A stretch of DNA of 64,000 nt from Nocardioides luteus (GCF_000960475.2 NZ_JZDQ02000012.1:1-64000); one strand, 5' to 3'. Shown: positions 48,597 to 57,843, numbered from the stretch's first letter. Notes: generated by a model from the letters alone, not told the origin. Program-made: numbers and translations.

Positions 48597-49182
48597 TGCG
48601 CCCGATGGCGACGTAGCCGTGCTTCGGGTAGACCGCGGCGCAGCCCTTGGCGGCTGCGTCCGCGACCACCTGCGGCTGTGCGCGCATCAGAGCCAGGCCC
48701 CGCTTGACCAGCACGAACGGTGGTTTGCGGCGCTCGCGGAGGTCGCGGGTGAGCCGCCGCCAGAAGGTCACCGTCGGCGACTGGGTGACGCAGAAGGCGG
48801 CGGCCAGCAGGCCCGCGTCGCGGCACTCGGCCACGATGTCCTGGGCGAAGATCCCCTCGGCGACGAAGAACGCATGCTCCCCGAGGGAGAGCTCCTGCCA
48901 GCCGGTGCGGCCGTCGTGGGCGATGTCGTAGACGGGTACGTCGGCGACGCCCGTCTCGCAGAGCGCCGCGATCGCCTTCACCGCGTCAGCGGGGAGCCAG
49001 GAGTCGGGGTGGTCCCAGTCGACCAGGCCCGCGTTGGGGCCCTCGGTGATCCGGGGGAGCGAAGGGTCGGAGCCGTCCTTGTAGAAGTCGTCCAGCCGGA
49101 GCACCGGCAGACCGAGCCGCTCGGCCAGACGGGACTTGCCGGCACCGGAGGGGCCGGCGAGGACGATGACCTGAGCACGCAC
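48571..49182 (-). CDS. udk: uridine kinase-like P-loop kinase
   Basis: A 203-aa P-loop kinase. Walker A GPSGAGKS is near residue 10, followed by [16 protein letters not shown], typical of uridine/cytidine kinase and related NTPases; WDHPDSW follows. It would phosphorylate uridine/cytidine for salvage, in keeping with its neighbours. Uridine kinase is likely but phosphoribulokinase-like relatives cannot be excluded. GTG start at 49182. It overlaps the end of add by 26 bp tail-to-tail. Confidence 0.82.
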   Translation of the reverse strand: MRAQVIVLAGPSGAGKSRLAERLGLPVLRLDDFYKDGSDPSLPRITEGPNAGLVDWDHPDSWLPADAVKAIAALCETGVADVPVYDIAHDGRTGWQELSLGEHAFFVAEGIFAQDIVAECRDAGLLAAAFCVTQSPTVTFWRRLTRDLRERRKPPFVLVKRGLALMRAQPQVVADAAAKGCAAVYPKHGYVAIGRITGRRTRP

Positions 49183-49212
49183 CGGAGCATTCTCCCCGAG
49201 AGTGCGTGAAAG

Positions 49213-49890
49213 TCAGTAGCCGGCGCCGGAACCCGACCCCGGCGCCCCCGCCAGCAGGGCGCGAGAGCCCGAGACGCCGAGCCTGTTCGCGCCGGCGGCG
49301 ATCATCTGCTCGGCCTGCTCCATGGTCCGCACCCCGCCCGAGGCCTTGACCCCGATGTCGGGACCGACGGTCTTGCGCATCAGCTCCACCGCGTGGACGG
49401 TGGCGCCGCCCGCCGGGTGGAAACCGGTCGAGGTCTTCACGAAGTCCGCGCCGGCGCGGACGGCGGCCTGGCAGGTGCCGATGATCTCGTCGTCCTCCAG
49501 CGCGGCCGACTCGATGATCACCTTCAGCACCGTCGGAGCCGGAGCCGCGGCCCGGACGGCGGCGATGTCGGCCTCCACATCGGCGTAGCGCTTCTCCTTC
49601 GCGGCGCCGATGTCGATGACCATGTCGATCTCGTCGGCGCCGGCCTCGACGGCCGCCGCGGCCTCGGCGGCCTTGACCGAGGAGATGTGCTTGCCGCTCG
49701 GGAAGCCGCACACGACGGCGAGCTTCAGCTCGGCGGGGGCGGTGACCGGCAGCATCGAGGGCGAGACACACACCGAGTAGGTGCCGAGCTCGGCGGCCTC
49801 CACGATCAACGCCTCGACGTCGGCGCGGGTCGCCTCGGGCTTGAGCAGAGTGTGGTCGATCAGCTTGGCGATCTCTGTGGAGGTAGGCAC
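49213..49890 (-). CDS. deoC: deoxyribose-phosphate aldolase
   Basis: A 225-aa class I aldolase splitting 2-deoxyribose 5-phosphate to glyceraldehyde 3-phosphate and acetaldehyde. Schiff-base Lys152 is in VKTSTGF and the second active-site Lys182 in [12 protein letters not shown] at 49890 gives the usual length and has TATGCT six bases upstream, suggesting a leaderless transcript. It completes deoxynucleoside catabolism begun by cdd, deoA, the mutase and PNP. A 159-bp inverted-repeat element lies just upstream. Confidence 0.96.
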   Translation of the reverse strand: MPTSTEIAKLIDHTLLKPEATRADVEALIVEAAELGTYSVCVSPSMLPVTAPAELKLAVVCGFPSGKHISSVKAAEAAAAVEAGADEIDMVIDIGAAKEKRYADVEADIAAVRAAAPAPTVLKVIIESAALEDDEIIGTCQAAVRAGADFVKTSTGFHPAGGATVHAVELMRKTVGPDIGVKASGGVRTMEQAEQMIAAGANRLGVSGSRALLAGAPGSGSGAGY

Positions 49891-49925
49891 GGCCTCAGCA
49901 TAGGCATCTCCGGGTGGAGGGCTGG

Positions 49926-50084
49926 TGGCGCGTCCTGGAAGTTCCTGAATGCTTGGCGTCGTCAGGGTGTGTGCATGGCAAGGCGGCGCCGCGAAGTCAT
50001 GCCGGGCGTCTCGTGAGCGGCGCCAACGCGGCCAGGTGCGTGCCATGGCGGCGCGAAGCGCTTAGGAACTTCTGGGACGCGCCA
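49926..50084. repeat. 159-bp inverted-repeat (MITE-like) element
   Basis: Terminal inverted repeats of about 23 nt (left 49926-49948, right 50062-50084; shared TGGCGCGTCC and GAAGTTCCT with two small mismatches) are continued inward by an imperfect stem to GGCGCCG near the centre. No ORF or transposase; it fills the gap between deoC and the membrane gene. No clear target duplication. It may be a MITE relic or a long structured RNA/DNA element. Confidence 0.7.
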
Positions 50085-50098
50085 CTAGTGTTTGCGGC

Positions 50099-50668
50099 GT
50101 GAATGACGATCAGCCCGAGGAGTGGTTCCGCAACTCCAGCAGCACTGCCTGGGGTCTCCTCTCGGCGGGGGCCGCGGTCGCGGTCATCGTGATCGATGCC
50201 GCCACCGGCTGGCACCCCGCGACGACGGCCGGCGGCGTGCTCTTCGCGCTGGTGGCGTACGCCGCGTTCTTCCGCACCAAGGTCGGGGTGAGCGAGGGCG
50301 ACTTCGTGCTCCACCACCTCTACTCCACGGTGCGCTTCCCGATGGCCGCCCTGGAGAGCGTCGCGGTCGGGCGCACCCTCGGCGCCTACGCCGGCGGCCG
50401 CACGTACGTCAGCGGTGCCGTCGGGCGTTCGATGCGCGAGGCGGTCAAGGGTTCCAAGCGCGAGCACAAGCCGCTGAGCAACCAGGCCGACTTCATCGAG
50501 GACCGGCTCAACGCGCTCGCCCAGGACGCCCGCGACCGGCGCCGGATCAAGCGGGACTCCGAGGAGCAGTTCGCCCTCGCCAAGGACGTACGCCGCACCT
50601 GGGACTGGCCGCTGATCGCGGTCACTCTCGCGGTGGCGGTCGTCTTCGTGATCCTGCTCGTGCTCTGA
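50099..50668 (+). CDS. PH domain-like membrane protein
   Basis: A 189-aa protein with two N-terminal hydrophobic helices (about residues 17-33 and 42-58), a short domain resembling bacterial PH domains (VGVSEGDFVLHHLYSTVRFPMAALESVAVG), a basic coiled-coil-like segment, and a C-terminal helix (about 170-188). TAGTGT seven bases before the GTG start indicates leaderless expression; that -10 begins two bases after the inverted-repeat element. Function unknown. Convergent with the phosphomutase gene. Confidence 0.7.
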   Translation: MNDDQPEEWFRNSSSTAWGLLSAGAAVAVIVIDAATGWHPATTAGGVLFALVAYAAFFRTKVGVSEGDFVLHHLYSTVRFPMAALESVAVGRTLGAYAGGRTYVSGAVGRSMREAVKGSKREHKPLSNQADFIEDRLNALAQDARDRRRIKRDSEEQFALAKDVRRTWDWPLIAVTLAVAVVFVILLVL

Positions 50669-50672
50669 CAAC

Positions 50673-50728
50673 GCTGGTCGAGCCGCCGGAGACGCTCGGC
50701 GGCGGGGCGGCCTCGCAGCTCGACCAGC
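50673..50728. terminator. palindromic repeat/terminator between membrane gene and phosphomutase gene
   Basis: GCTGGTCGAG (50673-50682) pairs with CTCGACCAGC (50719-50728), and GCCGCCG pairs with CGGCGGC inside. The same GCTGGTCGAGCCG string occurs at 36438, and similar motifs are, from memory, abundant in Nocardioides genomes. Confidence 0.65.
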
Positions 50729-50735
50729 GGCGAAG

Positions 50736-52385
50736 CTACAGACCGAGGGCGGCGCGGATGTCGACCTTGAGGGCCCCGAGGGCGATCTCGGCGTCGGCAC
50801 GCGCCTCGGCCAGCGCGGAGGCGTCGGCGACCGGCTGGACGACCTCGAGGTAGCACTTGATCTTGGGCTCGGTGCCGCTGGGCCGCACGATCACCCGCGA
50901 CCCGCCGGCCAGCTGGTAGCGGATCCCGTCGGTGGGCGGCAGCCCCCCGATACCGGTGGTGAGGTCGTCGAGCTGCTGCACGGTGGCGCCGGCCAAGGCA
51001 GTCACCGGCCGGTCGCGGAGCCGCTGCATCGCGGCCGCGATCTGGGCCGGGTCCTCGAGCCGGATGGAGAGCTGGCTGGTGGCGTGCAGGCCGTGCTGGA
51101 CGGCGAGCTCGTCGAGCAGGTCGGCCAGGTCACGGCCCTCCGCCTTCAGCGACGCCGCCAGCTCGCACAGGAGCAGCAGCGCCGAGATGCCGTCCTTGTC
51201 GCGGACGTGCTCGGGGTCGACGCAGTAGCCCAGCGCCTCCTCGTAGCCGAAGGCGAGCCCGGGGGCGCGCGAGATCCACTTGAAGCCGGTGAGCGTCTCG
51301 GCGTAGGCCTGCCCGGCCGCCGCGGCGATCTTGCCGAGCAGCGAGGAGGAGACGATCGAGGCGGCGTACGTCCCGGTCACGCCCTTGCGGATCAGGTGGG
51401 TCGCCAGCAGGGCACCCACCTCGTCCCCGCTGAGCATCCGCCACTTGCGCCCGACAGGGATGGCCGCGGCGCAGCGGTCGGCGTCGGGGTCGTTGGCGAT
51501 GACCAGGTCGGCGCCCTTCTTGCCGGCGAGCGCCATCGCCCGGTCCATCGCCCCGGGCTCCTCGGGGTTGGGGAAGGCGACGGTCGGGAAGTCGGGGTCG
51601 GGCCGCTCCTGCTCCTTGACCACGAGCGGCTCGGGGAAGCCGGCGAACTTCATCGCCAGCTGCACGAGGTCGCCGCCGACGCCGTGCAGCGGCGTGTAGA
51701 CCGTCCGGAGGTCGCGAGGACCGCCTTCGGCGAGCAGACCGACGACCGTGTCGAGGTAGCTGTCGACCAGGTCCTCGCTGATCGTGTGGCCGCCCGGGCC
51801 CAGCGGCACCGAGCCCACCTTGTCGATCGCCGCGATCCGCTTCGCGATCTCGATGTCGGCCGGCGGCACGATCTGGGAGCCGTCGCCGAGGTAGACCTTG
51901 TAGCCGTTGTCCTGGGGCGGGTTGTGGCTGGCCGTGACCATCACGCCCGCGCTCGCGTTCAGGGCCTTGACGGCGTAGGCCAGCACCGGGGTCGGCAGCG
52001 AGCGCGGCATCACCAGCGCCCGCAGCCCGGCTCCGGTCATCACCTGGGCTGTGTCCTGGGCGAAGACGTCGGAGTTGTGCCGGGCGTCGTAGCCGATCAC
52101 CACCGGCCCCTGCGCGCCGGTGGCGAGCAGGTAGCGGGACAGCCCTGCGGCGGCCTTGATCACGACCACCCGGTTCATCCGGTTCGGCCCGGCCCCGAGC
52201 GCGCCCCGCAGCCCGGCGGTGCCGAACTGCAGGGTGCCCGAGAACCTGTCGGCCAGCTCGGCGGCGGCAGCCGGGTCGGTGGAGGTGAGGAGGTTCTCGA
52301 GCTCCGCCCGGGTCTGCGCGTCGGGGTCGTCGGCGAGCCATTCCCGGGCCTGGACGACAAGCGCGGAGTGATCGGTGGGGACCAT
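50736..52385 (-). CDS. phosphohexomutase/phosphopentomutase (PMM/PGM family)
   Basis: A 549-aa alpha-D-phosphohexomutase. The phosphoserine loop is TASHNP with Ser153, the metal loop NDPDADR, and the phosphate-binding loop RPSGTEPK near the C-terminus. The long form resembles PGM2-like enzymes, which act on ribose and deoxyribose 1-phosphates. With deoA, deoC and PNP nearby, a phosphopentomutase role is likely, though it is usually annotated phosphomannomutase. TAGGGT is seven bases before the ATG. It lies 34 nt after the PNP gene. Confidence 0.9.
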   Translation of the reverse strand: MVPTDHSALVVQAREWLADDPDAQTRAELENLLTSTDPAAAAELADRFSGTLQFGTAGLRGALGAGPNRMNRVVVIKAAAGLSRYLLATGAQGPVVIGYDARHNSDVFAQDTAQVMTGAGLRALVMPRSLPTPVLAYAVKALNASAGVMVTASHNPPQDNGYKVYLGDGSQIVPPADIEIAKRIAAIDKVGSVPLGPGGHTISEDLVDSYLDTVVGLLAEGGPRDLRTVYTPLHGVGGDLVQLAMKFAGFPEPLVVKEQERPDPDFPTVAFPNPEEPGAMDRAMALAGKKGADLVIANDPDADRCAAAIPVGRKWRMLSGDEVGALLATHLIRKGVTGTYAASIVSSSLLGKIAAAAGQAYAETLTGFKWISRAPGLAFGYEEALGYCVDPEHVRDKDGISALLLLCELAASLKAEGRDLADLLDELAVQHGLHATSQLSIRLEDPAQIAAAMQRLRDRPVTALAGATVQQLDDLTTGIGGLPPTDGIRYQLAGGSRVIVRPSGTEPKIKCYLEVVQPVADASALAEARADAEIALGALKVDIRAALGL

Positions 52386-52419
52386 GGACCAGACCCTAGG
52401 TCATCGGGTGCCCGGAGGC

Positions 52420-53217
52420 TCAGATCTTGGGCAACAGGTCGCCGAGAAGTGCGCCCATCCGGGTGGCGGCGCTGCGGCCGGCCTCGAGCACCTCGGCGTG
52501 GTCGAGCGGCTGGTCGGAGATGCCGGCGGCCAGGTTGGTGACCAGGGAGATCCCGAGGATCTCCATGCCGGCCTCGCGGGCCGCGATCGCCTCGAGGGTG
52601 GTCGACATGCCGACCAGGTCGCCACCGATGATGCCGGCCATCTTCACCTCGGCCGGGGTCTCGTAGTGGGGTCCGGGGAACTGGACGTACACGCCCTCGT
52701 CGAGCGAGGAGTCCACCTCCTTGGCGAGACCCCGCAGACGCGCGGAGTAGAGGTCGGTGAGGTCGACGAAGTTGGCGCCGACCAGCGGAGACGCCGCAGT
52801 CAGGTTGATGTGGTCGCGGATCAGCACCGGGGTGCCCGGCGACCAGGACGGGTTGAGCCCGCCGCAGCCGTTGGTGAGCACCATCGTCGAGCAACCGGCC
52901 GCGGCCGCGGTGCGGACCGGGTGCACGACCGCGTCGACGCCCTTGCCCTCGTAGAAGTGGGTGCGGCTGAGGAAGACCAGCAGGTTGCGACCGCTCGCCG
53001 AGCGGATCGAGCGGATCTTGCCGCTGTGACCGACGACCGCGGCGGCGCTGAAGCCGGGCAGGTCGGTGGTGTCGATCTCGGTGTAGTCCTCGCCGAGCGC
53101 CTCGGCGGCGGGCAGCCAGCCCGAGCCCAGCACCAGCGCGATGTCGTGCGTCCGTACGCCGGTCTTCTCCGCGAGCGCGGCGGCGGCTTCCTTGGCGAGT
53201 TCGTAAGGCGTGGTCAC
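52420..53217 (-). CDS. purine nucleoside phosphorylase (trimeric type)
   Basis: A 265-aa PNP of the inosine/guanosine-specific trimeric class. LVLGSGWLPAAEAL is the phosphate-binding start; HFYEGKG, LTNGCGGLNPSW and GPHYETPAEVKM are diagnostic and MSTTLEAIAAREAG follows. It converts inosine/guanosine and deoxy forms to base and (deoxy)ribose 1-phosphate. GTG at 53217 has TAAACT six bases upstream. It is directly upstream of the phosphomutase on the same strand. Confidence 0.95.
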   Translation of the reverse strand: MTTPYELAKEAAAALAEKTGVRTHDIALVLGSGWLPAAEALGEDYTEIDTTDLPGFSAAAVVGHSGKIRSIRSASGRNLLVFLSRTHFYEGKGVDAVVHPVRTAAAAGCSTMVLTNGCGGLNPSWSPGTPVLIRDHINLTAASPLVGANFVDLTDLYSARLRGLAKEVDSSLDEGVYVQFPGPHYETPAEVKMAGIIGGDLVGMSTTLEAIAAREAGMEILGISLVTNLAAGISDQPLDHAEVLEAGRSAATRMGALLGDLLPKI

Positions 53218-53236
53218 TCGCCGAGTTTAGACCCGG

Positions 53237-53689
53237 TCAGTCGTTGGACCGGCACGGCCGCGTACGCAGCGCATGCAAGTAGTCGTCCGGCGCCCCGGCC
53301 GCCTCGGCGGCATCGGCGAGCGCGCCCAGGTGGCGAGCGTCCGGGATGCCACCCTCGTACGTGTCGAGCACGTAGGTCTCGCAGAGCAGCTCGCCGGCGA
53401 GCGCGGAGATCCGCACCTTGGTCTTGAAGTAGAGGCCGATGTCGGCCAGCTCCCACTTCTCCAGGGCCTCCATGTCCTGGTCGACGACGTCGTAGACCGC
53501 GACGAAGACCTGCTCGAACGGGTCCGGGACGATCGTGGTCGTCGGACCGTCGCCGAGCACGTTGTCCTCGCCCCCGAAGGTCAGCCGCCAGCCGTCCAGC
53601 CATCCGGTGGTGTGCAACGGAGAGTGCGGGCACCGCTCACTCATCAGCGCCGGGTCGAGATTGACGCCATAGGCCGCATAGAGAGTCAC
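53237..53689 (-). CDS. gamma-glutamylcyclotransferase-fold protein
   Basis: A 150-aa protein with the GGCT signature [13 protein letters not shown] at the N-terminus and the catalytic glutamate in ALEKWE near residue 77. Family members cyclise gamma-glutamyl amines or act on related amides; actinobacterial copies are functionally undefined. The GTG start is eight bases from a TAACCT hexamer and is divergent from lpd, 72 bp away. It ends 19 nt before the PNP gene. Confidence 0.82.
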   Translation of the reverse strand: MTLYAAYGVNLDPALMSERCPHSPLHTTGWLDGWRLTFGGEDNVLGDGPTTTIVPDPFEQVFVAVYDVVDQDMEALEKWELADIGLYFKTKVRISALAGELLCETYVLDTYEGGIPDARHLGALADAAEAAGAPDDYLHALRTRPCRSND

Positions 53690-53761
53690 GGGTCACGAGG
53701 TTACCGCCCAGTCCTCACCCGCTTGGGATCTATCTGTTATTGGCGGTCTACCCTTGGATGC

Positions 53762-55162
53762 GTGACCCACTTTGATGTTCTCGTCCTCGGCGCTGGCCCC
53801 GGTGGCTACGTCGCCGCCATCCGTGCCGCTCAGCTCGGCAAGTCCGTCGCCGTCGTCGAAGACAAGTACTGGGGCGGTGTCTGCCTCAACGTCGGGTGCA
53901 TCCCGTCCAAGGCGCTGCTGCGCAACGCCGAGATCGCGCACATCATCACCCACGAGAAGAAGACCTTCGGTATCTCGGGTGACGCGACCATGGACTTCGG
54001 CGCGACGTGGAAGCGCAGCCGCGGCGTCGCGGACGCCAGCGCCAAGGGCGTGCACTACCTGATGAAGAAGAACAAGATCACCGAGGTCGACGGCTGGGGC
54101 ACCCTCACCGGGCCGAAGTCGATCGCCGTCAAGGGCAAGGACGGCGCCTCGACCGACTACACCTTCGACAACCTCATCATCGGCACCGGCGCGACCGTCC
54201 GCTCGGTCCCCGGCGTCGTGCCCAACGGGCAGAACATCGTGACCTACGAGGAGCAGATCCTCACCGAGCAGCTGCCGAGCTCGATCATCATCGGTGGGTC
54301 GGGCGCGATCGGCGTCGAGTTCGCCTACGTGCTGAAGAACTTCGGTGTGGAGGTCACGATCGTGGAGTTCCTCGACCGGATGGTGCCGACCGAGGACGCC
54401 GACGTGTCCAAGGAGTTGCTGCGCCAGTACAAGAAGCTCGGCGTCAACGTGCTGCTCTCGACCGCGGTCAAGGGCGCCGAGGACACCGGCTCGGGCGTGA
54501 AGGTCACCGTGGCTCCGGCCGCCGGTGGCGAGGAGCAGGTGCTCGAGGCCGACAAGTTCCTGGCGGCCTTCGGGTTCGCCCCGCGGGTGGAGGGCTTCGG
54601 CCTGGAGAACACCGGCGTCGCTCTCACCGACCGCGGCGCGATCGCGGTCGACGCGCGTGGCCGCACCAACGTCGAGGGCGTCTACGCCATCGGTGACTGC
54701 ACCGGCAAGCTGATGCTCGCTCACACCGCCGAGGCGATGGGTGTCGTCGCCGCGGAGACCATCGCCGACGCGGAGACCATGGAGATCAACTTCGACATGA
54801 TCCCGCGCGCGACGTTCTGCCAGCCGCAGATCGCCTCGTTCGGCTACTCCGAGGCCCAGGCCAAGGAGAAGGGCTACGACGTGAAGACCTCGTCCTTCCC
54901 GTTCTCCGCCAACGGCAAGGCCCGCGGCATGGCCGAGGGTGTCGGCTTCGTGAAGATTGTCGCCGACGCCGAGCACAACGAGATCCTCGGCGCCCACATG
55001 ATCGGCCCCGAGGTGACCGAGCTGCTGCCGGCGCTGACGCTGGCCCAGCAGTGGGATCTCACCGCCGACGAGGTCGCCCGCAACGTCTTCGCCCACCCGA
55101 CGCTGTCGGAGGCGATGAAGGAAGCCATCGAGGGCATCGCAGGTCACATGATCAACCTCTGA
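53762..55162 (+). CDS. lpd: dihydrolipoyl dehydrogenase
   Basis: A 466-aa flavoprotein, the E3 component of pyruvate and 2-oxoglutarate dehydrogenase complexes. FAD motif GAGPGGY, redox pair Cys41/Cys46 (CLNVGC), NAD motif [10 protein letters not shown], and the catalytic C-terminal HPTLSE are intact. GTG at 53762 has TACCCT seven bases before it, so the mRNA is probably leaderless. A perfect 38-nt palindrome follows. Compare the non-canonical LpdA at 56.4 kb. Confidence 0.97.
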   Translation: MTHFDVLVLGAGPGGYVAAIRAAQLGKSVAVVEDKYWGGVCLNVGCIPSKALLRNAEIAHIITHEKKTFGISGDATMDFGATWKRSRGVADASAKGVHYLMKKNKITEVDGWGTLTGPKSIAVKGKDGASTDYTFDNLIIGTGATVRSVPGVVPNGQNIVTYEEQILTEQLPSSIIIGGSGAIGVEFAYVLKNFGVEVTIVEFLDRMVPTEDADVSKELLRQYKKLGVNVLLSTAVKGAEDTGSGVKVTVAPAAGGEEQVLEADKFLAAFGFAPRVEGFGLENTGVALTDRGAIAVDARGRTNVEGVYAIGDCTGKLMLAHTAEAMGVVAAETIADAETMEINFDMIPRATFCQPQIASFGYSEAQAKEKGYDVKTSSFPFSANGKARGMAEGVGFVKIVADAEHNEILGAHMIGPEVTELLPALTLAQQWDLTADEVARNVFAHPTLSEAMKEAIEGIAGHMINL

Positions 55163-55174
55163 TCGATCGGACGT

Positions 55175-55212
55175 ACGAGGCCCGGATCCGCGATCGCGGA
55201 TCCGGGCCTCGT
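55175..55212. terminator. perfect 38-nt palindrome between lpd and tetR
   Basis: 19-nt arms (ACGAGGCCCGGATCCGCGA and complement) with no loop bases, beginning 12 nt after the lpd stop and ending 17 nt before the convergent regulator gene's stop. It should terminate both. Confidence 0.85.
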
Positions 55213-55229
55213 CGCGTCTGCTGGTGTCG

Positions 55230-55763
55230 CTAGACCCCGGGCGTGACCGGGCCGATCTCGATCCCGAGCAGGCCCCACGCCCGGCGGGCGGTGGCCTCGC
55301 GTGCCTCGGGCGTCGGTCCGAGCACTGCGCCGGAGACCATCGCGACGGCGAGCATGACGTCGTCGGTGCCGTGGGTCTCCGTCGGGAGTCCGTCGATGGC
55401 GGTGCGTACCCGATCGGCCAGCTGTTGCGAGCTCTCCTCGCCGCCGATCCGGACGATGCTGACGAAGGCGGTAGAGCGGATCATCTGCCAGGTGATCACG
55501 CCGAGCACCTCGGCCAGCGTGGCATCTGGACGGGCTGCGACCTGCTCGATGTCGCGGATGTTCTCCTCCAGCACCGCCGTGGCCAGGGTGAGCCGATCGG
55601 GGAAGTGCCGGTAGAGGGTGCCCTGGCCGACGCCGGCGCGCTTGGCGACCGCGGACATCGGGGCGTCGAGGCCCTGCTCGGCGAGCACCTCGCGAGCGGC
55701 GGCGACCAGCAGGTCGCGGTTGCGGACCGCGTCGCTGCGGATCCGGTTCGCGGGGCTCGTCAT
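55230..55763 (-). CDS. TetR family transcriptional regulator
   Basis: A 177-aa repressor. The N-terminal HTH is AVAKRAGVGQGTLYRHFPDR, preceded by RDLLVAAAREVLAEQG. The C-terminal ligand domain is not assignable. ATG at 55763 has TACGCT six bases upstream. It is divergent from a DinB-family gene, which it probably regulates; GTGTC-AGAGG-GACAC (55850-55864) in the shared gap may be an operator. Confidence 0.9.
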   Translation of the reverse strand: MTSPANRIRSDAVRNRDLLVAAAREVLAEQGLDAPMSAVAKRAGVGQGTLYRHFPDRLTLATAVLEENIRDIEQVAARPDATLAEVLGVITWQMIRSTAFVSIVRIGGEESSQQLADRVRTAIDGLPTETHGTDDVMLAVAMVSGAVLGPTPEAREATARRAWGLLGIEIGPVTPGV

Positions 55764-55849
55764 CCCAGCAGCGTAATGGTCGGTGGATCTTTTTCGGGCC
55801 GTGGCTCATTGCGGACAGAAACTGACCTGAAGGACTCCTAGCGTTGTCG

Positions 55850-55864
55850 GTGTCAGAGGGACAC
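55850..55864. promoter_or_regulatory. possible operator upstream of the DinB-family gene
   Basis: GTGTC-AGAGG-GACAC, with weaker flanking complementarity (GTCG/CGAC), lies 20 nt before the DinB start codon and could be a TetR-type operator or a 5' UTR hairpin. Confidence 0.35.
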
Positions 55865-55883
55865 ACGACCAAGGAGCTGAACG

Positions 55884-56399
55884 ATGACCGCCGCCACCAC
55901 CACCCTGAGCCGCGAGCGCACCGACCTGCTGGAGACGCTGGCCAAGCACCGCGGGTTCCTGCGCTTCGCCGTCCGCAACCTGACCGACGAGCAGGCGCGG
56001 CTCACCCCGACCGCCTCCGCGCTCAGCCTCGGTGGCCTGATCAAGCACGTCGCCGCGTGCGAGCGCGGCTGGGCAGACTTCATCGTTCGCGGAGCGGTGG
56101 CGCAGGAGCTCACCCCGGAGAGGTACGCCCAGTTCGCCGCGGACTTCGTGCTCGCCGAGGACGAGACGCTGGAGGGTGTCCTCGAGGCGTACGAGGTCGT
56201 GGCCGCCGCCACCGACGAGCTGATCCGGACCGTCGACCTCGACGCGGACCACGCGCTTCCTGAGGCCCCGTGGTTCGAGGCCGGCGCCCGCTGGTCCAAC
56301 CGCCGCGTACTCGCCCACATCCTGGCCGAGACCGCCCAGCACGCCGGCCACGCCGACATCATCCGGGAGACCATCGACGGTCAGAAGACGATGGGCTGA
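55884..56399 (+). CDS. DinB/DUF664 family protein
   Basis: A 171-aa four-helix-bundle protein of the DinB/DUF664 family. The metal-binding histidines are plausible in LIKHVAACERGW and LAHILAETAQHAGHADIIRE, as in thiol-dependent (mycothiol/bacillithiol) S-transferases. AAGGAG precedes the ATG. Together with the divergent TetR it makes a small response unit; substrate unknown. Confidence 0.9.
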   Translation: MTAATTTLSRERTDLLETLAKHRGFLRFAVRNLTDEQARLTPTASALSLGGLIKHVAACERGWADFIVRGAVAQELTPERYAQFAADFVLAEDETLEGVLEAYEVVAAATDELIRTVDLDADHALPEAPWFEAGARWSNRRVLAHILAETAQHAGHADIIRETIDGQKTMG

Positions 56400-56434
56400 C
56401 TCTGCCCTTCGGGGCGCGTGGAAGAATGCGGCCC

Positions 56435-57835
56435 ATGGCGCGGGTGACGATCATTGGTGGAGGTCCAGGCGGGTACGAGGCGGCGCTGGTCGCGCAGCAG
56501 CTCGGGGCGGAGGTCACGGTCGTCGACCGTGACGGCCTCGGCGGCAGCGCGGTGCTCACCGACTGCGTGCCGAGCAAGACTCTGATCGCCACCTCCGAGC
56601 TGATGTCGGACATGACGCTCGCCCGCGACCTGGGCATCAACTTCCGCGACCACCAGGGCGACCCGGCCACCGAGCTCTACGCCGACCTGGGTCTGGTCAA
56701 CAAGCGGGTCAAGTCGCTCGCGCTCGCGCAGTCGAGCGACATCGAGAGCCGGCTGACCCGCCGCGGGATCCGGATCGTCAAGGGCACCGGCCGCATCGAC
56801 GCCGACAAGCGCCAGGTGATCGCGACCCTGGCCCAGGACGGCAGCGAGGAGGCCATCGAGAACGATGCCGTCCTGATCTCCACGGGCGCCCGGCCCCGGG
56901 TGCTGCCCACCGCCCAGCCCGACGGCGAGCGGATCCTGACCTGGGAGCAGGTCTACGACCTCGACGACCTGCCCTCGCACATGATCGTCGTGGGCTCCGG
57001 TGTCACGGGTGTCGAGTTCGCCAACGCCTACCTCAACCTCGGCGCGCAGGTCACCCTGGTCTCCTCGCGCGATCGCGTTCTCCCCGGTGAGGACGCGGAT
57101 GCGGCGACGGTCCTCCAGGACGTGCTCGAGCGGCAGGGGATGAACATCCTCAGCAAGTCGCGGATGGAGTCGGTGACCCGGAGTGGTGACGTGGTGACGG
57201 TGAGGCTCACCGACGGCCGCGAGGTCACCGGCAGCCACTGCATCCTCGCGCTCGGCTCGATCCCCAACACCGAGGGCCTCGGCCTGGAGGAGGCCGGCAT
57301 CGAGCTCGACGAGGGCGGGTTCATCCGGACCGACAAGGTGTCGCGTACGTCCGCCTACGGCGTCTACGCCGCCGGTGACTGCACCGGTGGCTTCATGCTC
57401 GCCTCGACCGCCGCCATGGCCGGCCGGATCGCGATGCGCCACTTCCTCGGCGACGCGGTCATCCCGATGGACCTCAAGGAGGTCGCGGCCAACGTGTTCA
57501 CCTCTCCCGAGATCGCGACGGTGGGCTACTCGCAGGCCCAGGTCGACTCCGGCGAGGTCGTCGCCGACACCCTGCGCCTCGATCTCAAGGGCAACCCGCG
57601 GGCGAAGATGCAGGGCATCTCCGACGGCTTCGTGAAGCTCATCTCCCGCCCCGGCACCGGTGTCGTCATCGGCGGCGTCGTCGTCGGCCCCCGCGCCTCC
57701 GAGCTGATCCACCCGATCACCCTCGCGGTCTCCACCGGGCTGACCGTCGACCAGATCGCCAACACCTTCACCGTCTACCCGTCGATCTCCGGCTCCACCG
57801 CCGAGGCCGCCCGCCGCCTCCACCACGTCGAGTAG
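56435..57835 (+). CDS. lpdA: LpdA-type NAD(P)H-quinone reductase (non-lipoyl Lpd paralogue)
   Basis: A 466-aa two-dinucleotide-binding flavoprotein similar to actinobacterial LpdA (Rv3303c type). The first redox cysteine is replaced by Ala39 (GGSAVLTDC keeps only Cys44), and the C-terminal catalytic His is missing (YPSISGS where lpd has HPTLSE). It therefore cannot oxidise dihydrolipoamide; NAD(P)H:quinone reduction is expected. FAD motif GGGPGGY and NAD motif GSGVTGVEF are normal. ATG at 56435 begins the conserved region. Confidence 0.92.
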   Translation: MARVTIIGGGPGGYEAALVAQQLGAEVTVVDRDGLGGSAVLTDCVPSKTLIATSELMSDMTLARDLGINFRDHQGDPATELYADLGLVNKRVKSLALAQSSDIESRLTRRGIRIVKGTGRIDADKRQVIATLAQDGSEEAIENDAVLISTGARPRVLPTAQPDGERILTWEQVYDLDDLPSHMIVVGSGVTGVEFANAYLNLGAQVTLVSSRDRVLPGEDADAATVLQDVLERQGMNILSKSRMESVTRSGDVVTVRLTDGREVTGSHCILALGSIPNTEGLGLEEAGIELDEGGFIRTDKVSRTSAYGVYAAGDCTGGFMLASTAAMAGRIAMRHFLGDAVIPMDLKEVAANVFTSPEIATVGYSQAQVDSGEVVADTLRLDLKGNPRAKMQGISDGFVKLISRPGTGVVIGGVVVGPRASELIHPITLAVSTGLTVDQIANTFTVYPSISGSTAEAARRLHHVE

Positions 57836-57843
57836 TCGCTCCC

